A stretch of 64,000 bases of DNA, from the NCBI GenBank assembly GCA_012837965.1, contig DUQF01000026.1:182212-246211 (forward strand), written 5' to 3'. Positions 35,412 to 45,552 of this stretch are shown here, piece by piece. How positions within the stretch are numbered: the first letter of the stretch is position 1; each line of letters begins with the position of its first letter. The notes under the pieces are model-generated. The model was not told the DNA's origin. It ran no database searches and saw only the letters and a program-made list of their open reading frames with translations. Origin of the DNA: Clostridiales bacterium (GTDB lineage Bacteria; Bacillota; Clostridia; Christensenellales; Aristaeellaceae). The translations under genes were made by a program, and so were the position numbers.

Positions 35412-38371
35412 GTCCCACCCCTCACGGGGTGGGTGGATTGAAATCGCCTCAATCAGCCTTTCCTCCAACGTTGGTGGAGTCCCACCCCTCACGGGGTGGG
35501 TGGATTGAAATTTGTATGGTCTGACTGGTCAAAAAACCCATATGGTCCCACCCCTCACGGGGTGGGTGGATTGAAATACAGGGGGTGTTTTTTTCAACCA
35601 ATACTTTTTCGTCCCACCCCTCACGGGGTGGGTGGATTGAAATACCAATCTTGTTAAAAATATCAACAATGAACGCTCCGTCCCACCCCTCACGGGGTGG
35701 GTGGATTGAAATTCTTGCCACCAAGTATCCCAGCGTTGGCGTTACGGTCCCACCCCTCACGGGGTGGGTGGATTGAAATAGACACAAACATCCCTATCAT
35801 CAGTTTATAAGGTCCCACCCCTCGCGGGGTGGGTGGATTGAAATAGGCGCTGTCGAAAGAGTATATTGCGGCAAGAACAGTCCCACCCCTCACGGGGTGG
35901 GTGGATTGAAATATATTCTTAACCAATGCCCTAAACTCAGTAAATTTGTCCCACCCCTCACGGGGTGGGTGGATTGAAATACACAGAAAGGGGGCGGGGC
36001 ATGAGCAGATTGCAGGTCCCACCCCTCACGGGGTGGGTGGATTGAAATATGGATTCGTTCCTCCTCTTTTTTTTCGGGGTTGTCCCACCCCTCACGGGGT
36101 GGGTGGATTGAAATGGATCCGGCCGCCCTGGCTTTGAATAAAAAAACGTCCCACCCCTCACGGGGTGGGTGGATTGAAATTGTTAGCTTGGCGGGAGCTG
36201 TGCCATCGATATACGTCCCACCCCTCACGGGGTGGGTGGATTGAAATACCATGCCGCCCTTGGTGTCATTTTCAACCCGGGTCCCACCCCTCACGGGGTG
36301 GGTGGATTGAAATAGCATCAGGTCGCCGACGGTCAGGCTCACCATGTTGTCCCACCCCTCACGGGGTGGGTGGATTGAAATATATGCCCAATCCGATTGG
36401 GGCTCAGCCTGAACCGTCCCACCCCTCACGGGGTGGGTGGATTGAAATAATTTGATAGGTATCGGCAACTGCGCCAGCTTGTGTCCCACCCCTCACGGGG
36501 TGGGTGGATTGAAATATATTTGATGTCCTCGCCATTGCCCTCTCCATTGGTCCCACCCCTCACGGGGTGGGTGGATTGAAATTTTGATACAACCATTGAC
36601 GATATTACCGCCGAAGTCCCACCCCTCACGGGGTGGGTGGATTGAAATATTGAAGCCAACGGCAAGCTTGGCCAAGACCAGCTGTCCCACCCCTCACGGG
36701 GTGGGTGGATTGAAATCGTCATCCTTGCCCGTCCGGAGTTTGCGGAAGGTCCCACCCCTCACGGGGTGGGTGGATTGAAATCCAAGAAAGCCTTTGACAA
36801 ATACAAGAACATGGGTCCCACCCCTCACGGGGTGGGTGGATTGAAATCGCTATGGAAAACATCACCGACAGCCCCGAAGGTCCCACCCCTCACGGGGTGG
36901 GTGGATTGAAATATCCGCCTGTACGGCAGCCAGAGACCGGCCGCTGTCCCACCCCTCACGGGGTGGGTGGATTGAAATAAAAATAAAGTTTAGCTATTAC
37001 TACATCAGCGTGTCCCACCCCTCACGGGGTGGGTGGATTGAAATCCGTTGACGCGCCGGGCGTGTAATCGACTACGAGTCCCACCCCTCACGGGGTGGGT
37101 GGATTGAAATAAGACCGCCGGAGCGGTAAAGAAGGGCGAAGTGGTCCCACCCCTCACGGGGTGGGTGGATTGAAATTTTGCTGATGGGGCAGAACGCCGA
37201 GATTGAGCAGGTCCCACCCCTCACGGGGTGGGTGGATTGAAATTTTACAAGCCCGGCAATCTTATGATAAAATACCGTCCCACCCCTCACGGGGTGGGTG
37301 GATTGAAATACCCAATACACGCCGCCCGCGGCAGGTATGCCCGTCCCACCCCTCACGGGGTGGGTGGATTGAAATACCCTGTCCTTTACAATGGCTTGCA
37401 CGTTCTTGTCGTCCCACCCCTCACGGGGTGGGTGGATTGAAATATGGTCGGGCTCATGGTGTTTGAGCCGGAAAAAGCGTCCCACCCCTCACGGGGTGGG
37501 TGGATTGAAATATTCACCTTGCTTGCGACCGCCGCCCTGATTTGGTCCCACCCCTCACGGGGTGGGTGGATTGAAATATGTTCAGGAACAACATGTTCAA
37601 GGTATCAGACGTCCCACCCCTCACGGGGTGGGTGGATTGAAATCAACATACGATTATTTTGTCGAAAAAGGCGAGAGTCCCACCCCTCACGGGGTGGGTG
37701 GATTGAAATGTCCTGCCGCTCATACTGCAAGCGCCTAAGGTCGTCCCACCCCTCACGGGGTGGGTGGATTGAAATGAAAAGGCGCACAACGAAGCGTGGG
37801 GCTATATTGTCCCACTCCTCACGGGGTGGGTGGATTGAAATCGTTTTCGTTTTCGGTGTAGGGTATGGGCCATAGAGTCCCACCCCTCACGGGGTGGGTG
37901 GATTGAAATAAAGCGGCAAAGATGGTACAAGCTATCCCGAAAGTCCCACCCCTCACGGGGTGGGTGGATTGAAATAGTTTTTCCGAGAAGGAAGCGAAAT
38001 GCACGAGCGTCCCACCCCTCACGGGGTGGGTGGATTGAAATAATACCGACTTCATGCCAGCAGATATTGGCAAGGTCCCACCCCTCACGGGGTGGGTGGA
38101 TTGAAATACAATTTGCTGGGCAACGTAATCATCAACGGCGTGTCCCACCCCTCACGGGGTGGGTGGATTGAAATAAATGCCATGGAAAAAGGTAAAGACT
38201 GGAACGGTCCCACCCCTCACGGGGTGGGTGGATTGAAATTGACGCCAGCGATGCCGTGGGCACAATGCTTGGGTCCCACCCCTCACGGGGTGGGTGGATT
38301 GAAATCCAGCGATGCCCGACGCTCTGACAAATCTTGATGTCCCACCCCTCACGGGGTGGGTGGATTGAAAT
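35412..38371 (+). CRISPR. Type I-C CRISPR array, 45 repeats of 33 bp and 44 spacers
   Basis: Repeats start at 35412, 35479, 35545 and so on to 38339. Each begins GTCCCACC and ends GGTGGATTGAAAT, with an 8-bp stem CCCACCCC-TCAC-GGGGTGGG, and the ATTGAAAT end seen in I-C repeats. Spacers are 32 to 36 bp and I saw no duplicates by eye. Two repeats vary: the one at 35812 has G at position 13, and the one at 37809 has T at position 8. The last repeat is intact, so the trailer end shows no decay. Given the leader at cas2, new spacers enter near 35445. Several spacers translate to phage-like peptides (for example NAMEKGKDWNG, TDFMPADIGK). Confidence 0.99.
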
Positions 38372-38372
38372 T

Positions 38373-38510
38373 TTGGTGAAGGTGAGGGGAATCGAACCCC
38401 TGACCCGAATCGAAATACTGTTGATAAATCAACACTTTTTTCTTGAATTGGTGCATGCTTAATGGCGGGAAATCAATGGTTTTGTAACACCTATAGGCTG
38501 ACAACCTCTT
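38373..38510. repeat. tRNA 3'-end fragment plus integrase-tail-like scar (copy B)
   Basis: TTGGTGAAGGTGAGGGGAAT and the following CGAACCCCTGAC (38373-38404) are, on the minus strand, a tRNA T-arm, acceptor 3' strand and CCA. The rest of the tRNA is absent: no matching 5' acceptor lies to the right. It is followed by TTGATAAATCAACAC, TCTTGAATTGGTGCATGC and a TTTTGTAACACCTATAGG segment. The same order occurs at 52599-52740. This is the shape of an attachment-site remnant left by an element that uses a tRNA 3' end. It begins two bases after the last CRISPR repeat. Confidence 0.6.
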
Positions 38511-38550
38511 TTTTTGAAAAATGTTGTCGATAATGAAACGCGCTTTTAGA

Positions 38551-38653
38551 CCGAATTTCGTCGATAGTCGATAAAATTCGGTTTGAGATGATGCGAGCAA
38601 TGGTGTATAATACAGAAAAGATAACGGATTTCGTCGATAGTCGATGAAATCCG
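38551..38653 (+). promoter_or_regulatory. Promoter between two related inverted repeats, ahead of the ATPase gene
   Basis: TTGAGA (38583-38588), exactly 17 bp, then TATAAT (38606-38611). Upstream, touching the -35, lies an inverted repeat built on TTTCGTCGATAGTCGATAAAA with CCGAAT/ATTCGG ends (38551-38581). Downstream in the leader lies CGGATTTCGTCGA-TAG-TCGATGAAATCCG (38625-38653). Both share the core TTTCGTCGATAGTCGAT. A half copy TTGTCGATAATG lies at 38524. This is typical of tight autoregulation by a small DNA-binding protein. Confidence 0.65.
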
Positions 38654-38668
38654 TCGTAAGGAGGAGCT

Positions 38669-39991
38669 ATGACAATCATTCATCGGAAGCAACCGTTAGA
38701 ACGCCTGATATCCATGATGCACAACGGTCGCATTAAGATTATTACGGGGATACGCCGCTGTGGAAAATCGTTTTTGTTGTCCCGGCTTTTTAAAGACCAT
38801 CTACATCAACAGGGGGTAGGCGATGATCAAATCATCGAAATTGCGCTGGACAAGAAACAGTATGAAGCAATGCGCAATCCCAATACATTATATCAGTATG
38901 TGGTTGAGAAAATTGAAGGCCAAGACAAACAGTTCTATTTGTTCATCGATGAAATCCAGCTCTCATACAAGATTAAACGCTTAGATGTCGATGAAAGTCA
39001 GGTGCCTGAAGAAGATAGGGAGTTGTTATATACTACTTTCTATGATATTCTCAACGATTTGATGACTTGGCGTAGCTTAGATATCTATGTAACCGGAAGT
39101 AACTCCAAGATGCTGTCCAAGGACGTTGCCACCAACTTTCGCGATAGAGGAATTGAGATACGTCTGCACCCATTCAGCTTTGCGGAATTTTACTCTATCT
39201 CTGATATGGAAAAAGCGGATGCTTGGGAAGAATATCTGGTGTATGGTGGGATGCCACTTGCGGTTCTTGAAAAGAACCCGAGGGAGCGAGAAGCTTACTT
39301 AATCAGCTTATTTGAACGGGTATACGTGGCTGACATTGTGGAAAGATACGGTGTGGCGGAGTCCTATGTGGATGACCTCTTGGATGTGCTGGCTTCCAAT
39401 ATCGGGAGTCTAACGAATCCATCAAAACTTGCTAAAACCTTAAACTCGGTCAGGCGTGCCAGCACAACAGATAAAACCGTAAAAAAGTACCTAGATGCAT
39501 TTGAAGACGCGTTTCTTTTTACCAAAGCCAGACGTTATGATGTGAAGGGGAAAGCGTACTTTGATTCTCCTGTCAAATATTACGCAGAGGATGTTGGCTT
39601 ACGAAACGCAAGGTTGAATTTCCGGCAAATTGAAGAAACTCATTTGATGGAAAATATCCTATATAATGAATTGGTACTTCGTGGATTTGCGGTGGATGTA
39701 GGTTCGGTACGCTTTGCGAAAACAGTAGATGGAAAACTGCTCCCCGAGCGATGGCATGAGATTGATTTTGTAGTCAATAGCGGAAGCCAAAAGGTTTATA
39801 TACAGTCAGCTTTCAGCATTCATGATGAAGATAAACATCAGCAAGAAATTTTGCCTCTCCTAAAAAGCGGGGATTCATTCAGGAAACTTGTTGTAATAGG
39901 CGGCAATAAAAAGATGCACACAGATGAAAATGGTATCAGTTATATAGGCGTCATTCCATTTTTGCTTGAGGAGATTGACAATTTGTTATAA
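38669..39991 (+). CDS. AAA ATPase with DUF4143 domain
   Basis: 440 residues. Walker A is GIRRCGKSFLLSRL (27-40) and Walker B FYLFIDEIQ (about 91-99). The sensor region is YVTGSNSKMLSKDVATNFRDRGIEIRLHPFSFAEF, and the C-terminal DUF4143 region includes SPVKYYAEDVGLRNARLNF with a PD-(D/E)xK-like WHEIDFVV...VYIQSA (about 370-390). The family is widespread in gut bacteria; its role is unknown, with defence or toxin-like functions suggested. GTAAGGAGGAGC precedes the ATG. The gene is alone, with its own double operator, inside the tRNA-fragment-bounded island. Confidence 0.88.
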   Translation: MTIIHRKQPLERLISMMHNGRIKIITGIRRCGKSFLLSRLFKDHLHQQGVGDDQIIEIALDKKQYEAMRNPNTLYQYVVEKIEGQDKQFYLFIDEIQLSYKIKRLDVDESQVPEEDRELLYTTFYDILNDLMTWRSLDIYVTGSNSKMLSKDVATNFRDRGIEIRLHPFSFAEFYSISDMEKADAWEEYLVYGGMPLAVLEKNPREREAYLISLFERVYVADIVERYGVAESYVDDLLDVLASNIGSLTNPSKLAKTLNSVRRASTTDKTVKKYLDAFEDAFLFTKARRYDVKGKAYFDSPVKYYAEDVGLRNARLNFRQIEETHLMENILYNELVLRGFAVDVGSVRFAKTVDGKLLPERWHEIDFVVNSGSQKVYIQSAFSIHDEDKHQQEILPLLKSGDSFRKLVVIGGNKKMHTDENGISYIGVIPFLLEEIDNLL

Positions 39992-40418
39992 GGGAATGTT
40001 CACTTTTAGTTATTCGGCCTGAGATAAGTTCATATTAAATTTTGATATTTTCAAGGTACTATAGATGATATTTTAGTTTGAGAGAAGCGAACAAATCTTA
40101 TTCTTTAATTATATACAGTGTGTCAGGTTAAAAAACACTTGAAAAAGACATCATTCATATTTCGAGTTTTATAAACCAAACTTGCTTGAAGAAACGGATA
40201 AACTCGTGTATATTTAATTGTCAAAGAGTTACACAGCCAAGGGGCGTTATGTGTGTAGCCAAGCTTTTTAGGAAAAGGAACTTCTGTTTGTAGACAACTT
40301 GTGAAGTGGGCTATTTATCCATCTGTGCCTTTCATGTGGGTTTTGCCAAGTGTTTTAACAGGACCCCTATGCCTTTAGCTAGGCAAAGCACTATTTATTC
40401 ATTATTGGAGGACAACGC
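39992..40418. other. Intergenic region with promoter for the sialidase-like operon
   Basis: There is no gene in this 427-bp stretch. A candidate promoter is TTGAAG (40186-40191), 17 bp, TATATT (40209-40214). A small hairpin TGCCT-N6-AGGCA (40370-40385) lies in the leader, 33 bases before the ATG at 40419, which has TTGGAGGA in front. Confidence 0.5.
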
Positions 40419-42146
40419 ATGCTGTATACGGATTTTTCTAAAGTGGAAAAGGACAGTTTCCACTCAAAGCTGCGTGTGGTGAGCGAGGTGAATGCTCATA
40501 CCGCAAACCGGCATCTGCAAATTGCCAACCTTCTGGCGCACAGCAGCGGACAAATTTTGTTGGTGTGCAGATGGGATCATCAGGCCAAGTCTGAAGGTCA
40601 CAAGATTGTGTGGGGGCATGGGGAAGACCTGGACAATTCCGCCGAAGGCGATTGTACCAACGAGCAGGTGTTGTTCTTTTCGCAGGATGGCGGTGAAAGC
40701 TGGCAGATTGCCAACGACGGCAAATCAATCCTTACATTGGAACTCGGCACCTCGTTTGCGCTGCCGTCGTCGATTACGCATGCCTTTTTAGATGAGAACA
40801 AACAAGGCGTTACCCGCCTGTACTATACCATCGACCAACCTATGACCTGCGGCGCGGCGCATCCGTGGCGTGCTACCGGATGCGGAGAAATTCGACGGAT
40901 TGGCCTCTGCTGGGATGGGCGAACATGGCGTACAAACGGCCAGAGCGAAATAGTACAGCCTATTTTCGCGCCCATGCCTGTTAAGGGCAGCGTGAGCCAT
41001 ACTATCCGCACTGCCTGCCTTAATCCGATTTTGCGCCTTGCGGACGGAACGGCGCTCATGCCTATTTCCGGGCGCGATACGCTACCGGAACCGGATGGAT
41101 GCTATTGGAAAGAGAACCGCTGCTGGGTCCTTCGCTCAGAGGATGACGGCGACACATGGACGCCGTACTTCATTGGCGGAGGTAATGAGGTTTGCTTGTG
41201 CGAATGCACATTGGCACAGCTTTCTGATGGCAACGTTTATGCTCTCATGCGCGCTGGTTATGGAACCGGGAAAAGCTTGTACTATTCGCTCTCTTTGGAT
41301 GGCGGACGTACCTTTTCCGATCCTGCGCCTACGGGGCTGCCCAATACTTCCAGTGGTGTCAAGCCTTTTCTGCTCAGGCTGCAGTCCGGACGTTACCTGC
41401 TTTTGCAGACGGACGAGCATAACACGCCGCACCGCTTGAATATGATGGCCTTTGTGACGGATGAAGAAGGGCTACTGCGCAATCGCTGGAAATATAAGCG
41501 TGTTCTATGCTGCGATTGCCGTGAAAAATGGCAGGGCAGCGCCTATCCAACGGCGCTACAGACACGGGACGGGAAAATTCACATTGCCTTCGCCGGTTTT
41601 ACAGCGCAGGAGAATCGCATGTACCATCTTGGCGTGGAAGAAAGTTGGTTGTGTGGCGCTATATACGAGCCATCTGGCGGTATGCTGAATGGCCATGACG
41701 CCGTGCCTGTATGCAAGGCGGAGGGTATGTATTTTATCAATACTCGCGCCCGTGCGCAGGCTGGACAGTTCGGTGCGTTTTCTGGCCGCCGTTTTGTGAG
41801 GTTACAAGCCTGCGTAAAGAAGTATCCACAGACGAAAGCCTTTGCGCTGGCCGGGTTGTATTCCATGAGCGGTTCGCAGAAAGAGATTGCGATAGAAATT
41901 TGTGGGGAAGGCGTGTTTCTGGATTGCTGTGAGGGCAGAATTCTGCTATCCGAACCGGTTGAGGAGATTGAGGCTGTAATCGCTGTGCGCGGCGAAAACC
42001 GCTATAAGGTCATCGTAAACGACTGCAGTATAGAGTGTTTCGGGCATTCATTTGGCGATCCGGACACGTTGTTAAGCTGTGGTCAGTATGACGAAGGCGA
42101 AGAGATGGATGTGCGGGTGAAAAAGTTTGGCTATGGCGTACAGTAA
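40419..42146 (+). CDS. Sialidase/BNR-repeat-like beta-propeller protein, no signal peptide
   Basis: 575 residues. Asp-box motifs typical of sialidase propellers occur several times: FSQDGGESW, RSEDDGDTWTP and SLSLDGGRTFSDP. A C-terminal extension (about 440-575) reads like a beta-sandwich. No signal peptide or anchor is present, so it should act in the cytoplasm on an imported glycan or modified sialic acid. Not all sialidase catalytic residues can be placed by eye; other propeller hydrolases use the same boxes. Neighbours are a two-component pair, an importer and a sialic-acid-lyase-like aldolase, which fits amino-sugar acid use. It overlaps the kinase gene by 14 bp. Confidence 0.7.
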   Translation: MLYTDFSKVEKDSFHSKLRVVSEVNAHTANRHLQIANLLAHSSGQILLVCRWDHQAKSEGHKIVWGHGEDLDNSAEGDCTNEQVLFFSQDGGESWQIANDGKSILTLELGTSFALPSSITHAFLDENKQGVTRLYYTIDQPMTCGAAHPWRATGCGEIRRIGLCWDGRTWRTNGQSEIVQPIFAPMPVKGSVSHTIRTACLNPILRLADGTALMPISGRDTLPEPDGCYWKENRCWVLRSEDDGDTWTPYFIGGGNEVCLCECTLAQLSDGNVYALMRAGYGTGKSLYYSLSLDGGRTFSDPAPTGLPNTSSGVKPFLLRLQSGRYLLLQTDEHNTPHRLNMMAFVTDEEGLLRNRWKYKRVLCCDCREKWQGSAYPTALQTRDGKIHIAFAGFTAQENRMYHLGVEESWLCGAIYEPSGGMLNGHDAVPVCKAEGMYFINTRARAQAGQFGAFSGRRFVRLQACVKKYPQTKAFALAGLYSMSGSQKEIAIEICGEGVFLDCCEGRILLSEPVEEIEAVIAVRGENRYKVIVNDCSIECFGHSFGDPDTLLSCGQYDEGEEMDVRVKKFGYGVQ

Positions 42147-43920
42147 AGTAGGAAAACCGGTTCGCTTTGTTAGCGTCCTCCTGGGCGCAAGCGCTTTACT
42201 GCTGGCGCTGCTGGTTGGGGTGATGCTGTTTTCCTCCCGAAAGGCAGAACAGGGGCTGGAGGAGACGCTCAATGCACGCGTGGAGCAGGTACGCAGCCGT
42301 CAGGAAACGTTGCTTAATAACATTTACTTTACTTCGCGCAACATTCTTGGAAATATGATGTATGATTCCGACGTTGGGCGTATTCTGCAAAATGCACAAC
42401 GCGGTGACGCACGGTCTATACGAACTATGCGAAATAAGCTGCGTTTGACTCAAAACCTGCACATGGACGACATTGTATACCGTGTGGTGCTTTTGGATAT
42501 GAACGGTAATCTGTATGCCAACTGGCTGCGGGGATCCGGTTTTTATGATGAGATCATGGCCGAGGCTGCGGTGCAAAATGCGATTGAGAAAAGGCAGACC
42601 TTTTTTCTCTTCAAGCATTCTTTCTGGTATACTGATGATGAAAACCCTGTTGAGCGTGTGCCCAGCATCAGCTTTGGCAATGTGGTTGAAAATCCATATC
42701 AAGCAAAGGTAACAGGCGTACTGCTGTTTTCGGTGGAGGAAACTTCCCTGCTGAACGCGCTGGAGAAGGACGCTCAGGTTGCTGTCATCAACTCCATTAC
42801 CGGTAGCAGGTTGTGCGGAAGCGTGGATGATGCGCTATATCAGCATGTACAGCAGAATCTGACCCATTACCCGCTGGGGCACATTGTGCGCACCAGCTGG
42901 GACGGGGAGGAAATGCTCATTTACCGCAGTTTGGTTGCATCTAACAACTTGGAACTGCTGCAGGTAATGCGCTTTGACAAGATGTATCACGAACTTATTA
43001 CTTTGCATAACCTGAACCTTGTTGTTTTGGTACTGGCGCTGGTGCTGATGGCGCTGGTGTTGTACTTGCTTATGCTGGGGTTGTCACGCCCGCTGCGCAG
43101 TCTTTATCAGCAGGTGGGGGAATTAAACATTCATGTGGATGGCAAAATTCCCACAATTACCGTGCGGGGATACCGCGAATGCGCCGAGGTGGCCGAGGCC
43201 ATCAATGACATGAGTCAGCGTATTATGGAAATGGTGGATGTAATCCAGCAGCAGGAAAAAGAAAGAGCCGAAATGAAGTACCGCTATTTGCTTAGCCAGT
43301 TAGACCCGCACTTTCTGCTCAACAGCCTCAACAATATCAAATGGACGGCTTATATGTCGGGAGCGCCAAAAGTAGCCGAGATGATTATGGCACTTGGTTT
43401 CCTGCTGGAAACCAGTCTGGGCAAGAATCAGGATGAGGTGACCGTCGACTATGAAATCAATCATGTGCGCAGCTATATGCTTCTGCAAAGCATGCACTAT
43501 GGTGAGAACTTGACTTATCAATTATATGCGCAGCAGGAAACTCTTGCGCTTTCTTTTGAACGTTTTACCTTGCAGACGTTGGTAGGCAACGCCATCAAAC
43601 ATGGATATGTTAAGGGGAGCAAGCTGCATGTTGACATCAGCATAGCTATAGAAGGAGAGCTATTATGCATTGTCGTATCTGACAATGGGCGGGGCATTTC
43701 ATCCGAAAGGCTGGAAAAAGTACGGCAGGAGCTGCGTGAGTCCGGCTCGCAAGAGCGAAGCGGCCATATTGGTCTGCGCAATCTTTGTCAGCGGTTGGCA
43801 TATCGTTACAAACAGCAGGCTGAGCTGACAATAGAAAGTCGTGAGGGTGAGGGGACGGTTGTTAGGGTGACAGTACCGCTGGCCTGTCTTCAGAGTGGAC
43901 GGAGGGAAACGAATGTATAA
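42133..43920 (+). CDS. Sensor histidine kinase, His_kinase (YesM/LytS-like) family
   Basis: 595 residues from ATG 42133. A first TM helix (about 13-33) leads to an extracellular sensor of about 260 residues. A second TM (LVVLVLALVLMALVLYLLML) is followed by a HAMP-like linker with coiled coil. The His_kinase domain has phospho-acceptor His393 in SQLDPHFLLNSLNNIKW, and the ATP-binding domain contains LVGNAIKHGYVKG and VSDNGRGISSERL...GHIGLRNL. It is a usual partner of AraC-type response regulators in carbohydrate loci. It overlaps the genes on both sides, so it is co-expressed with the sialidase-like protein. Confidence 0.92.
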   Translation: MAYSKVGKPVRFVSVLLGASALLLALLVGVMLFSSRKAEQGLEETLNARVEQVRSRQETLLNNIYFTSRNILGNMMYDSDVGRILQNAQRGDARSIRTMRNKLRLTQNLHMDDIVYRVVLLDMNGNLYANWLRGSGFYDEIMAEAAVQNAIEKRQTFFLFKHSFWYTDDENPVERVPSISFGNVVENPYQAKVTGVLLFSVEETSLLNALEKDAQVAVINSITGSRLCGSVDDALYQHVQQNLTHYPLGHIVRTSWDGEEMLIYRSLVASNNLELLQVMRFDKMYHELITLHNLNLVVLVLALVLMALVLYLLMLGLSRPLRSLYQQVGELNIHVDGKIPTITVRGYRECAEVAEAINDMSQRIMEMVDVIQQQEKERAEMKYRYLLSQLDPHFLLNSLNNIKWTAYMSGAPKVAEMIMALGFLLETSLGKNQDEVTVDYEINHVRSYMLLQSMHYGENLTYQLYAQQETLALSFERFTLQTLVGNAIKHGYVKGSKLHVDISIAIEGELLCIVVSDNGRGISSERLEKVRQELRESGSQERSGHIGLRNLCQRLAYRYKQQAELTIESREGEGTVVRVTVPLACLQSGRRETNV

Positions 43921-45403
43921 GGTTTTGATTGTGGATGACGATCTTCTGGCGCGTATGGGCATGATGAGCCTCATCGACTGGCAGAAATACGGTTTTGAAG
44001 TAGTGGGTACTGCGGACAGTGGCGAACAGGCGCTGGAACTGATGGACGAACACCAGCCGGACGTGGTCTTTACCGATGTGGTGATGCATGGCGGCATGGA
44101 CGGCGTCGAACTGACCCGGCAAATCAAACTGCGCTACCCGCAGGTGTTGGTAGTGGCGCTGAGCTGTTACACGGATGTGGATTATGTTAAAAATATCATT
44201 CGCATGGGTGCGGAAGATTATCTGCAGAAGCTGAGTATGAGTCCGCAGGCGTTGGCGGAGATTTTGAACGTGCTGGCGGATAAGTTGAGCAAGCGTGCTC
44301 ACACGGCGATCCATGGTGCAAATACACTCTTGCGGCTGCTTCAGAACAAGCCGGTTTTGCGTAATGATCCGCCGGTGTTAACCGAAGGAAAGCCGTACCG
44401 TATGTTGGCGGTACGCAAGGCATTGGGTCAGACGACGGTTGCCCGAGGCGTAGACAGCGCGCTGGACGCCCTGCAGCGGATGGGGCTGTGCTGCGCGCGC
44501 TATCGTGAGGATGTGGCGGCTGCCGTGCTTCCGGATGCTCCTGTTGAAGATTTAGAGACGCTTCTTAGTAAAATCGCGCTCATTCAGCCGGAGGGTAACG
44601 GGCCGCTTTCTTTGGGCGTAAGTCCGGTGTTTTCGTCTACAGACGAAGTGAGGGGGCATTTTTTCCTGGCAGGCGAAGCATCACTTTCATGTTATCTTTT
44701 CTCGGAAAACAGGATCTTCTTTTATGAACAAAGTGATTCTGCGCTGCTCAAGGACGTCAGCGACCGCATAGAGCAAATCAACCGTCTGCTGGATGAGGGA
44801 GATCTGGACGGTGCGGCGACACAGATGCCGCTGCTGACTGCGAGCATGAAGGCTCAGAGTTGTCAGGCTGCCGTCTGTCGGCAGATGGATATCGCCCTGT
44901 TTGTTAAATTGACGCGGCTAATGATGGCTCGCTGCCCGGAAGCGTCGTTGCCTGCGGTGGCGACAATGGAATCTTTTGCCAATGTGGATGAAGCTCATGC
45001 CCGTTTCTTGCAGCAGTTGGATGCAATGCGCAGTTTAATAGCGCATATGCCGCAGCACTATCGTCGTGAGGTAAAGCTGGCTATCGACTATATTAAGGAG
45101 CATTACAGTGAAGATGTAACACTTTCGCAGGTAGCAAAGCAGGTTGCTATGAGTGAGAGCAGGCTGAGCAGTGTGTTCAAGAAGGAAACAGGGAAAGGGC
45201 TCATAAACTATTTGGAGGAGTACCGCATCGCACAGGCGGCGCGCCTGCTTACCGAAAGTCGTGAACCCATGTTTCTCATTGCCCAGCGGGTGGGGTATGC
45301 CAATGTCAACTACTTTAGCCGTGTGTTTAAGAAGGCACGTGGCGAATCGCCTAGCCAGTTTCTAAAACGTCAAAAAATCTGGAAGAAAACTAAAAAAAAT
45401 TGA
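43913..45403 (+). CDS. AraC-type response regulator
   Basis: 496 residues from ATG 43913, eight bases inside the kinase gene. The receiver domain has acidic residues VDDD (7-10) and phospho-acceptor Asp55 in VVFTDVVMHGG, with a conserved Lys in LQKLSM. A middle region of about 250 residues follows, then two AraC helix-turn-helix motifs (YIKEHYSEDVTLSQVAKQVAMSESRLSSVFKKETG; FLIAQRVGYANVNYFSRVFKKARGESPSQF). It should activate the importer genes starting at 45553 when the kinase senses the substrate. Confidence 0.93.
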   Translation: MYKVLIVDDDLLARMGMMSLIDWQKYGFEVVGTADSGEQALELMDEHQPDVVFTDVVMHGGMDGVELTRQIKLRYPQVLVVALSCYTDVDYVKNIIRMGAEDYLQKLSMSPQALAEILNVLADKLSKRAHTAIHGANTLLRLLQNKPVLRNDPPVLTEGKPYRMLAVRKALGQTTVARGVDSALDALQRMGLCCARYREDVAAAVLPDAPVEDLETLLSKIALIQPEGNGPLSLGVSPVFSSTDEVRGHFFLAGEASLSCYLFSENRIFFYEQSDSALLKDVSDRIEQINRLLDEGDLDGAATQMPLLTASMKAQSCQAAVCRQMDIALFVKLTRLMMARCPEASLPAVATMESFANVDEAHARFLQQLDAMRSLIAHMPQHYRREVKLAIDYIKEHYSEDVTLSQVAKQVAMSESRLSSVFKKETGKGLINYLEEYRIAQAARLLTESREPMFLIAQRVGYANVNYFSRVFKKARGESPSQFLKRQKIWKKTKKN

Positions 45404-45507
45404 AAGAAAAAATTATTTTGTTTTGAAAAACAGAATTACAGCATGCAATAAATGATAAAATAATGAACAAATACGATAAGTTCGCATCCGTTGAATGCGC
45501 GCTTTTT

Positions 45508-45516
45508 TGTTATAAT
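45508..45516 (+). promoter_or_regulatory. Extended -10 promoter ahead of the second importer
   Basis: TGTTATAAT is a perfect extended -10 with no convincing -35. That is common where an activator such as the adjacent AraC-type regulator is needed. CGCAT-N7-ATGCG (45483-45499) just upstream could be part of its site. Confidence 0.5.
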
Positions 45517-45552
45517 GAAACCAATAAAACAACTTGTAAGGAGGTTTACACC

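Noticed and set aside
35449..38352. Many open frames with FQSTHPVRGGT or SHPSRGGWIEI repeats
   Set aside because: They are translations of the CRISPR repeats and spacers on both strands, with no ribosome sites. Not genes.
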